Assembly: GCA_949751835.1 (NCBI GenBank)
Contig: CATKHK010000043.1
Location: 310,001 to 374,000, forward strand
Source: Blepharisma japonicum
Taxonomy: Eukaryota; Ciliophora; Heterotrichea; Heterotrichida; Blepharismidae
Direction: 5' to 3'
Length of the DNA stretch: 64,000 nt
Shown: in pieces, positions 56,279 through 64,000 of the stretch
Numbering within the stretch: position 1 is the first letter of the stretch
Layout of the letters: each line of letters starts with the position of its first letter
Notes under the pieces: generated by a model
Told to the model about the DNA's origin: nothing
Databases searched by the model: none
The model's input: only the letters and a program-made list of their open reading frames with translations
Made by a program: the position numbers and the translations under genes

Positions 56279-56725
56279 TTACAAAATTTTTGACTTTTTG
56301 GTCCTCAGTCTAATACTAGAATTAAATCTCATAGGAGAAAGATCAATATGCTTTTCATGAAGTATCTTGCTCAATGGCTTAATTGTTGAGCCCAATTTCG
56401 GTCGAATAGGAGATTTTGATTGAGCAGCTTTTAAGTGTAGTCGTGAAGTACTTAAATCTCTTAAAGGAGACTCTCTTTTAATCATCCCAAAATTATGAAT
56501 GAAATGCGAGGTTCGCAACAGATCGACTTTTGGCTGTTTTGTAATCTTGCTCTGAGAGATGGAAATAGGTATAGTTTTTTCCTTTTCCTTTTCTGTTTTT
56601 AGTTTTGTTAATCTTCTGACAAGGTCGTTATATTCGAAATGAACTCCATATCTCATTTCTTCGCTTATAGTAGCTTGCTTTTGACTTTCTTCAATTAATC
56701 TTTTGTGGAAATCATTAGGCAGCAT
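56279..56725 (-). CDS. Hypothetical basic protein
   Basis: Predicted 148 aa. No recognised domain. The chain is Lys/Arg/Ser-rich and helical at the N-terminus (FHKRLIEESQKQATISEE, LVRRLTKLKTEKEKEK), with Ser-Pro sites (ESPLRDLST, SKSPIRPKLG, LSPMRFNSS) in the C-terminal half, which suggests a phosphorylated cytoskeletal or nuclear protein. Its 3' part has a decayed copy at 53910-54010, so it belongs to the duplicated block with BBS8 and the PHB genes. No TGA. Confidence 0.7.
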   Translation of the reverse strand: MLPNDFHKRLIEESQKQATISEEMRYGVHFEYNDLVRRLTKLKTEKEKEKTIPISISQSKITKQPKVDLLRTSHFIHNFGMIKRESPLRDLSTSRLHLKAAQSKSPIRPKLGSTIKPLSKILHEKHIDLSPMRFNSSIRLRTKKSKIL

Positions 56726-57058
56726 TAGATTGATTTCTATTACAGCTTTATGGAGAATTATATCATGGCGAAATGAAAATTATCCACTATTAATTAAAAG
56801 TAATTTTTATTGATGGAGGCATCTTTAGGACTGATTTTTAAAAAACTCTTAATGCGCTTAATTAAGCAAATACTTATATTTAATAAATATCAATTTAATA
56901 TGGCAATTATTAATTATGGGAACAGGAAATAGCTTAATGTATTATATCATATTTCATATGATAAATCACAGCCGTAATATTGGCATTAATTGTAAATCAA
57001 TGCTAATCTTTATTTAGTTAAATTTAAAAGTATTAAAATTGTAAGTGCTTATTGCATT
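56726..57058. other. Intergenic, AT-rich
   Basis: It lies between the 56279 gene 5' end and the dual immunophilin 3' end. Nothing recognised. Confidence 0.6.
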
Positions 57059-58456
57059 TTAATCTAATTGTCCACTTGAAATGATTCTAACCATTTTAGT
57101 AGGAACATCACCTTTTGTTTGAACATTTTCTATTTCCCTACACAACTCAAACCCTTCTATAATTTTCCCAAAAACAGTCTGTTTACCATCTAAATAAGGT
57201 GCAGGCCCAAGCATTATCATAAATTGTGTTCCATAAGTTCCATCACCATTACTAGTCATAGAAATAAATCCTTCCTCAGTATGCTTTAAAGTATAGTTTT
57301 CATTTTCGAATTTTGCATCGATTTCAATTCCTCCTTGTATCATTAGCCCTTTTATTATTTTATCTATCAAGCTTCCTTGATAGTAAAAATTTTCTTCGTT
57401 ATATTGAAATTCTCCAATGCATAGTCTTCGGAAAATCTCTGCTGTGTGTGGAGTAATATTCGCAAATAGTTCAAAAACAATTCTTTTTGGAGGAGAATTT
57501 CCTATTGAAATATCAAAATAGCATTTTGGGTTATCTTGATGGTGCTGGGTTGGCAATTTTTTTTCGCTTCATGATGAGAACATTTTTTTGCAGACTTCTT
57601 TTTCCTTTCCTACAGCCTTTCTTAATCTTTGGTTTATGTTAGCTTGAAGGTGAAGAAACTCTGAATTATTGAAATCCAGCTTAAGTCCATTTGTGCAGTC
57701 ATTAAGAGAGTCCTCAAGGTAATTTAATTGGAAGTTTGCTAAAGCTTTTCTATATATGACTTTTATATTAGTAGGATCAAGCTGCAAAGCCTTCTCTGAG
57801 TATTCCTTAGTTTTTATCCAATCCTGAAGTTTTGTATGGCATATTGCAGAGTTAGAGAATAATTGGATTTTTAGGAGTTTTTGCTCTTGGAGAAGATCTG
57901 ATGACTCATCTTCATCGATTGGGAAATCAGTCATAAGAGAAATTGCTGGGGTGTAGCATTCATCAATGGCTTTTTTGAATTCAGATGATTTCACTTTTTC
58001 ATTGCCGCTTTCTTTTAATGATTTTGCAGCTTCAATCCTTTCTCTGAGATTTGAATCACTGAATGGATTTTTATTCTTAGATTTTCCTATTAATTCCACC
58101 TCAAACTTCAGAGTCGAGAGAGGAGGAATTGATGGTGGCATTCCTTTTTCTCCATATGCATAGTCAGGGCGGATTATAAAATTAGCCTTCTCACCTATTT
58201 TCATTGTCGCTATTCCTTGATCAAGTCCTTTAATTATATGCCCTTCGCCTAATTTAAAAGAGAAAGTCTCATTCCGAGAATACGATGAATCAAATTCAGT
58301 TCCATCTTCAAAAAATCCTCTATAATGGATTTCAATTTCTTTTCCTTTCTCAAGAAGATTTGTTTTGCGACGAATTCCAGCCTCATCTGAATTATTTAAA
58401 GTATTTTTAAGGCTGATTGTTTCTTTAATTACACCTCCATCGCCGAAAAGATCCAT
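57059..58456 (-). CDS. Dual-family immunophilin: FKBP-TPR-cyclophilin
   Basis: Predicted 465 aa, one frame joined through a TGA Trp at codon 296. Residues about 45-135: FKBP domain (IEIHYRGFFEDGTEFDSSYS, IIKGLDQGIATM, DYAYGEKGMPPSIPP). The FK506-pocket Trp is Leu, as in several large FKBPs. Residues about 145-285: TPR region (AKSLKESGNEKVKSSEFKKA, YSEKALQLDPTNIKVIYRKA). Residues about 305-465: cyclophilin domain (FDISIGNSPPKRIVFELFAN, GLMIQGGIEIDA, LDGKQTVFGKIIEGFELC). The catalytic Arg is Lys and the cyclosporin-binding Trp is Tyr, so activity and drug binding may be weak. The same N-to-C order occurs in Toxoplasma FCBP57. Confidence 0.88.
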
Positions 58457-58536
58457 TTTATTGCTAATGAAGGTATTATTAATAGGAAAATTATAATGAG
58501 AAATACATTAGTTTCACGAAGGCTGCTCAACCTGAG

Positions 58537-59541
58537 TTATCTCCGAGCTCTTAAATTATAGCATATAAGTCTCGGATAAAATACAATCGTCAAAAATATA
58601 AACCCGTAAGTTAGGCTGCCAAGTATTAAGGCAGCCTCCTGCACGTCATCGTAGCAGTTCTCTTTTATACAGCTTGATCTTTGCATCACATATACCCCGA
58701 AAAAATTATAGCCCAGCACAGCAGCAAAATAAATATCTTTATACATAGTCATAAAAATAACTCCCAATACAAATAAGATGCTCATAATTAAAACAGTTCA
58801 ACTATTGAAGCTCATCCCAAATATTTCATCAGATTGAGCTTTGTCTATTTTTATTATTGTAATAATAATGCACCTGCAGAGCTCTACTAAGACAAGAGCT
58901 ACTAAAACTGAAAACTGCAGATGAATTCCGATATATTCCAGCCAAGTAACCATATACCTTCCATCTTCTTCATATTTTATATTGGAATATACAATAATTA
59001 GCAAAATTCCAACTGTAATCAAAATAAGGTCGTTGAAAATAAATGATATTGTTTCACTATATAGTCTTCTGGAAAAAATATAAGCTCCCAGTAATACACA
59101 TACAGGAAAGTGATAATATTTTAATTTTTCACTTAAGAATGAAATGGAGTTTGTTGACTTTTTAAATAAGACTGGAATCAAAAAGACTGAAAGAATCAAT
59201 ATAAAAATCCAAATTGAGGACTCAAAATAAGGATCAATTGTAAAAGGAGACTCATTTGTCGGTGCAGATCTTTCGCCAAATCTAGAAAAATATTCTCCAG
59301 CAATAAAACCGCTCAGTTCACAAGTAAGCCCTAGCAGATTTAAGCCTCTGAGGAAAAGTATATGGTGTTTGGAGTATTTATTATATAGCCAACCGCCTGG
59401 TATTCTTTCTATAGATGACTGATCGACTATTAAAGTTTCGGCTTCTGATAATATAGATTTTCCTTGTGTGTAAATGCTTCGTAATGCCAAATAATTCGAA
59501 TCGTCTACCATAAAAGTAGGATCATCATTCTTACTATCCAT
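58537..59541 (-). CDS. Multi-pass membrane protein, unknown family
   Basis: Predicted 334 aa with one in-frame TGA Trp. About eight hydrophobic segments (for example SIWIFILILSVFLIPVLF, ISFIFNDLILITVGILLIIV, VLVALVLVELCRCIIITIIK, MSILFVLGVIFMTMY). The N-terminus is polar (MDSKNDDPTFMVDDSN). I see no signature of a known transporter or receptor family. It ends RARR with TAA, 81 bp upstream of the dual immunophilin start on the same strand. Confidence 0.68.
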
Positions 59542-59563
59542 TTATAAATTAAAGTAATTTTAA

Positions 59564-61042
59564 CTATCGCCACTCAGGTTTTTTCGGCTCTTGATTCGCA
59601 GCTCTTTCTGCTTTGAGCATGGCCATATTCCTAGCAATTTGTTTTACATAGCTTGGGGCATCAATTGTTATTGGTGCATGCGTACATTCAGCGAGTTCTT
59701 GCTTTTCGCGTTCTTCTATGATGGATTTGACCCTTTGCTCGCTGATTCTTTGCTGGTCTTTCATTCTAGCTACGTATGAATCTGGATCATCTAAGATTTT
59801 TATTGTTGATGTTACATTTGTGTAGCGTTTGCTTTGGAAAAGACCAGAATCTAAAAAATTTCTGAAATTTTGGTTGATTTCTTCTTTTTTAGCGTTTATG
59901 TTTTCTTCTCGCTTCTTAGAGTCCCCGTGGCACATTTCAGCAAAGCTTCTGTTTTTCTTCAGTTTTGCCTTTTTTGTGATTTTTGGCTGAAAAGTGCAGC
60001 CTTCAGGTTTTTCTGTATTTTTTAGTGTTTTAAGTTTTTTCTCTATCATTTCATTGTTTCTTTCATAAAATTCTTTCTTCACCAGCTTCTTCGATCTTTC
60101 ACAAATCTGAGGAGCTGGAGCTGGCATGTTCTCATAATAATTTTTCTTTTCAATTTTCATTAATTCATAGAGAGCCTGCCTTTCAAAAAATGGTCTTGAA
60201 GAAAAAGAATCTCCATACTCTTGATATCCAGTAGAAGAAATAATTGATTGCTTAGAAGAAGAATTAATTTCCTCTTCAGGCTCTTTCGGTTCTTCTATCT
60301 CTTTAGGTTTAGATAATCTTTCAAAAGGATCTTGCTTTACGTACTCTTTAACAGACTTCATACCTTTCACAACTCCTTTTACTTTCGGTGCAAAAGTGCA
60401 CTGATCTTTTAGCATGAGTTTCAGCCTCGGACTCATCCTTTGTTCATTTGCATCTAAATATCTTGGCTGTATTTCAGTCCTATTGATTTCTGGCTTAAAT
60501 GTACATCCTCTTAATTCCTCTTCCTCTTTCATTCTTTCTTGCTCTTCTCTCAGCTGCTGTAGCCTGAAATTTTCTTTAATTCTGGAAAGTCTTTCAAAAG
60601 GGCTTTCAATGATTTCATGAGAAATTACGTTTGTTGTAGGCTTAAATGTACAATTTTTTTTAATTATTTGCTGCTGTTGGGATTTAAGTCTTTCTTGTTC
60701 GACAGAACGTCTGAGATCTCATTGGATTTGGCGATGTAAAAAATTTGATGATAAAGAATCTGAATAGTCTTTAGGAGTCATAGAAGGAGGAAGGCGAGGA
60801 TAATAGTCTTCATCTTCTATTAGGTAATTTTGTTCAAACTCAGTTTCATGGTCGGGGCTATTCTCTTGGGATATGTGGGTATCATCTGGAACCGTATCGA
60901 CACCTAAATAATTATTACAGGTTAATGTCTTTTCTGTTAGTGAAGATTGAGTGAAAAATGGTAAAGACACCTTTTCTATCATTTCTTCTTTGGTGATTTT
61001 CCCTTCTTTGAGTTGTTCAATAAGCTCCGCAACTGATGTCAT
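59564..61042 (-). CDS. CTFxP-repeat protein
   Basis: Predicted 492 aa with one in-frame TGA Trp. It contains five spaced copies of a short motif: NCTFKPTTN, GCTFKPEINR, QCTFAPKVK, GCTFQPKITK and ECTHAPITI, each followed by a basic helical stretch. Much of the rest is charged and coiled (ERLSRIKENFRLQQLREE). The motif is common in protist proteins, and I infer a cytoskeletal or ciliary role, but no family is firm. Start MTSVAELIEQLKEGK. It is divergent from the gene at 61239, 197 bp away. Confidence 0.72.
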
Positions 61043-61238
61043 AGTTTTTTGAAAATAAAAATTTATTGGGATTTGAATTTATTTAGTTTTGGTATATTTT
61101 TGTGTTCAGAAGATAATTATTCTAAAAAAATAATTAAAGAAAGCTTAATATTAGGAAGACATAAAAGAAAATAAATAATTATTGAAATTTTTGGTAAAAC
61201 TCGATAAAATAAATTTTTAGTACAAACGAAATTTTAAA

Positions 61239-61703
61239 ATGGACCCTTATCTAATTCAAAGATTGCAGCAAAGAAAAGAATTAACAAGAATAAGTTTCTG
61301 AGATTTGAAAGATGAAAGTTCGGATTCAGAAGAAAACTCAGAACCGAGAAAAAAATCAAAGCCTATTGAGAATGCCGAACCCCTCAAAAATACTAACGAA
61401 ATTCCTATTGAAGAGCAAGTAGAAGAGCCAAATGTTGTTATATGAGGAAATGACAGAACTAAAGAAATTCGCCCGACATTCAAGGAAGAATGCAAACAAG
61501 TTGATCCAAATATATTGGAAAAATTAGGATATGTCAATAGAAATTGCCGTCCTCCAAGCTCGAAGAGAAAAGAAATCTTGACTTCTGCAGATGAAAAAAA
61601 AGCAGGACATTCAATATCAATAGAAGAGAAAAAGCAAAAAGAAAAAAACAAAATTCAAGAAATTAAAAATCTGCTCCAACATAAAATGAAAAATAATTCT
61701 TAA
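61239..61703 (+). CDS. Hypothetical small charged protein
   Basis: Predicted 154 aa with two TGA Trp codons (ISFWDLKDE, VVIWGNDRTKEIRPTF). An acidic stretch (SSDSEENSEPRKKSKP) is followed by a more conserved-looking stretch NDRTKEIRPTFKEECKQVDP and a Lys/Glu-rich coiled tail (IEEKKQKEKNKIQEIKNLLQ). I do not recognise a family. Start is the first ATG (MDPYLIQRLQQRK). Confidence 0.7.
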
Positions 61704-61800
61704 ATTGCATACTAATTACTAAAAAATTCAAAGCTAGAAAGGAGATTAAGGCAGTCCAAAACCATGAAAAGTTATCAATTTAAGAGAAAAGATCTTTATC

Positions 61801-62823
61801 TTAGAATAAAGCTAATATCGTTGCTGTAATAGCAAGAATTACTCCTGAACTTTCTGCACTTTTGCATTCCTTATGCCATTTCTTTATCTTCTTATAAGGA
61901 ACAAAATCTATGGCATCATCAATATAGCAGTCACTTGCTTTTTCAATGACTGGATAATTCACTGCTTGGATATATAAATAAGCTGTTTTTTCAACATTTC
62001 CGTCGCTAGCAGTTGCAAGCCATTCTTTGGTAAGATCATCTGATTGATGAAGTCCACAATAGGAGTGTCCTTTGCTATCTGGAACGCAAATACATTGTCC
62101 AGGTGCTCCATTACTGGCTGTGCAATCACTATGCAATTGGCATTTCTTTGGTAAATCCCCAACAGTCTTCTGAGTAGCTTGGCAAACTCCATCCTTCACG
62201 GCGGCAGATTTGCAAGCAAAGAATGAATCTGCTGCTTCTCCGTCATCTACTGTCCAATATTTAATGCACTTTCCTTGATTGCAAATATGTCCAACCTTGC
62301 ATTCATCTAAGGCTTGGCATTGCTTACCTTCTCCAACTCTACTTGCACAATAAAAATTAGTTTCATTGTTTTTGCAGAAATAATCTGGGTGGCAGAATGA
62401 CTCACCTAAGACACAGACTTCGTTTTTCTTGAGGTACTTAATGCAAGTGAGATCGTCAATTTCTGGATCATCTTCAGTAACACAAGGAACTGATTCAGAA
62501 ACATTGAGAGGGAAGTATGGGCAATGAAGATCTCCTGTGCAGCCTCCTAAGGTGTAAGTGTAAGTTGTATCATCATAGTTGAGGCAAGTATCAGTTTCTT
62601 TATCAGAGCATTTGTATTTTGGACAAACCAAAGGCTCATCTACTCCAGGGACTGGCTCAGTAGTAGCTTCTCCTGCTGACTCTTCAGGGGCCTGCTCCTC
62701 AGTGGATGCAGCAGGTGCTTGCTCTTCAGTTGCTCCTTCTGATGCCTGCTCTTCAGTTGTTGCATCTTGACCTGCAACTAAGCCGAAAAGTATCAAACTT
62801 ATAAGAAGTGTTCTCCTCCACAT
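61801..62823 (-). CDS. Cys-rich, probably GPI-anchored surface protein
   Basis: Predicted 340 aa. Signal peptide MWRRTLLISLILFGLVAGQ, then an imperfect Thr/Glu/Gln/Ala-rich repeat (ATTEEQASEG, ATEEQAPAAS, STEEQAPEES), likely an extended stalk. The body has about 30 Cys in dense pairs (CSDKETDTC, CQALDECKVGHIC, CQLHSDCTASNG), as in secreted disulfide-rich domains. It ends SSGVILAITATILALF, a hydrophobic tail after a small-residue site, typical of GPI-anchor addition. No family assigned. No TGA. The surface antigens of ciliates have this general style but not this fold. Confidence 0.78.
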   Translation of the reverse strand: MWRRTLLISLILFGLVAGQDATTEEQASEGATEEQAPAASTEEQAPEESAGEATTEPVPGVDEPLVCPKYKCSDKETDTCLNYDDTTYTYTLGGCTGDLHCPYFPLNVSESVPCVTEDDPEIDDLTCIKYLKKNEVCVLGESFCHPDYFCKNNETNFYCASRVGEGKQCQALDECKVGHICNQGKCIKYWTVDDGEAADSFFACKSAAVKDGVCQATQKTVGDLPKKCQLHSDCTASNGAPGQCICVPDSKGHSYCGLHQSDDLTKEWLATASDGNVEKTAYLYIQAVNYPVIEKASDCYIDDAIDFVPYKKIKKWHKECKSAESSGVILAITATILALF

Positions 62824-63485
62824 TTATTTACTATGTAATTTGCCTGATATAAATCTAATATTTTAATTTTTATGGTAAAATGAAATTGTATTTACTTAGT
62901 ATTTCTTCGACAATTAATAATCATTTTACATAATCATTTAGGGATTTTTGAATATGTCTTTTAAGAGCTTTGAGGGAAAATCCCCATTATTGATTTAAAT
63001 CTGATTAAGTTGACTTTAGGCAATAATAAGAAAATTCTAAAGAACAAGAGATTAGCTCTGGTATTCCAAAGCATTATATTTATAATAAAGTTTTATAATA
63101 AAATACTCATAATTTATAGCCTCAATAAAAGATAAATTCAAATCTAGTTTCGCTCCTTAAAATATTTTAAAATGAGCTATGTTGTTTCGTTTTGCAAATT
63201 TCTTAGTTTGCAAAATATGGATAAATTATCATCAGAATCTGATTAAATCTTTTTTATTCAAATTTATGCACAATTAATAACCTATTTTAAATCCGAATTG
63301 AATATATAACTTCAAGGCCCTCTAAGTTATTGATTTTTGAAGAAAATCTACAATTTAAAGTCTTTAGTATGATTTTAAAATTTATTTTATAATCCATTTT
63401 CTTTATTTTCAAAATAAGTATATTATCAGTGCCTTCTTTCTCACATCAATTATCTTATTGATCAGAATAATTAAAGAGTTAAAAC
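62824..63485. other. Intergenic, AT-rich
   Basis: It lies between the Cys-rich gene 5' end and the aldehyde dehydrogenase 3' end. No frame or RNA gene seen. Confidence 0.6.
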
Positions 63486-64000
63486 TTAGCCAAAAGTGTA
63501 TGAATATGATTTCAATTGGTAAAATGGCTTATAGCCATGAGACGAGTACATCACTCCTTTACCCGCTTTTAAGCTTCCATTCCAAGGCAGTCTTGGGTGT
63601 CTAATACTGCATTCATTGATAAGGACTCTTGGACCTTTGATTTTATTAATGAATTCTATTGCTTTGCTTTTATCCTTTGAGTAAATTCCAGATGCGAATA
63701 AATAGGGATCATTATTAAATCTGTTCAATGCTTCTTCATCTGATTCGACTGGTGATATAGCTAAAACAGGCCCAATGAACTCCCCAACAAACAGATTATC
63801 ATGATCATCAAGATCTGTTATAATTGTTGGCTCATAAAATCTACCATTACCAGTTTCATCATTTGCAGGACTGCCTCCACATATCACTTCTGAGCTGTTC
63901 GCAACAGCTTGCTGAATGCTATTTTGTAAAAATTCAATACTATCAGGGTCAGCCATGGGGCCTAGAGTTGTCATTTCATCCATTGGATCTCCCATTGTTA
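63486..64000 (-). CDS. Aldehyde dehydrogenase, C-terminal part (cut by window end)
   Basis: 171 codons visible; the 5' part lies beyond 64000. ALDH family NAD(P)-dependent oxidoreductase, most like the succinate-semialdehyde dehydrogenase/YneI type: MGDPMDEMTTLGPMADPDS, GGSPANDETGNGRFYEPTII, the nucleotide-contacting Glu in VGEFIGPVLAI, FASGIYSKDKSKAIEFINK, then the C-terminal WNGSLKAGKGVMYSSHGYKP. The catalytic Cys and Glu lie upstream of the visible part. Ends SYTFG with TAA. Confidence 0.9.
   Translation of the reverse strand, partial: TMGDPMDEMTTLGPMADPDSIEFLQNSIQQAVANSSEVICGGSPANDETGNGRFYEPTIITDLDDHDNLFVGEFIGPVLAISPVESDEEALNRFNNDPYLFASGIYSKDKSKAIEFINKIKGPRVLINECSIRHPRLPWNGSLKAGKGVMYSSHGYKPFYQLKSYSYTFG

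Noticed and set aside
62579-62770. + strand frame opposite the Cys-rich gene
   Set aside because: It is the antisense of the Thr/Glu/Ala repeat of the GPI-type protein.
1-64000. TAG as Gln (table 15)
   Set aside because: Rab ends KKCC-TAG and EAF6 ends in TAG, while no conserved Gln is found as TAG.
1-64000. tRNA, rRNA, CRISPR or telomeric repeats
   Set aside because: I saw no tRNA-like clover with B-box sequence, no rRNA stretch, no spaced direct repeats and no telomere repeat, though I could not run a scan.
1-64000. Germline-type internal eliminated sequences
   Set aside because: No gene is interrupted except by 15/16-nt introns, so the window reads as somatic DNA.

Overview
The window is protein-coding eukaryotic nuclear DNA, AT-rich and gene-dense: about 41 genes in 64 kb, mostly intron-poor. 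It is almost certainly a heterotrich ciliate somatic genome, most like Blepharisma. Two features of the sequence support this. (1) TGA lies in frame inside nearly every long gene, at positions where conserved families carry tryptophan (EAF6 GNVIRGWD, BBS8 DWWW, the DHHC motif DHHCPW, WD40 LKLW, ABC PWIVSG). TAA and TAG are the stops. (2) Fourteen introns can be placed, and all are 15 or 16 nt long and end in AG. Read with TGA=Trp and with these introns removed, fragments that look separate join into full-length genes. No insertion other than these mini-introns interrupts a gene.

Layout. 39-4758: two tandem anoctamins. 5187-7549: a PX/sorting nexin and a Rab. 8215-13794: SmD3 head-to-head with RTF1, two unknown genes, a PLAC8 protein and a NOT4-type E3 ligase. 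14788-22492: an ABCC transporter, Sec24, Mog1 and a membrane protein. 22549-31684: an unknown gene, an ER HSP110/GRP170 chaperone, a secreted acid-ceramidase-like amidase and RAD50. 32286-41403: EAF6, a LysM-TLDc protein, an ankyrin-DHHC palmitoyltransferase, a small possibly acylated protein, alpha-SNAP, a second sorting nexin and a divergent mitochondrial-carrier-like protein. 41643-49997: a 7TM/pseudokinase fusion followed by a ciliary run (CFAP97-like, LC8 dynein light chain, an unknown gene, WDR47, BBS8). 50011-56725: three PHB-depolymerase-like genes in a decayed segmental duplication. 57059-64000: an FKBP-TPR-cyclophilin dual immunophilin, a membrane protein, a CTFxP-repeat protein, a small acidic/basic protein, a Cys-rich GPI-type surface protein and the 3' end of an aldehyde dehydrogenase.

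The genes do not form a single pathway. Themes that recur are membrane traffic (Rab, two sorting nexins, Sec24, alpha-SNAP, DHHC enzyme), cilium biology and chromatin/RNA (RTF1, EAF6, SmD3, NOT4, RAD50). The most notable items are the 7TM-pseudokinase fusion, the dual-family immunophilin that only appears when TGA is read as Trp, the BBS8/PHB/56279-gene segmental duplication with decayed copies, and a 16-nt intron that appears to be GC-AG.
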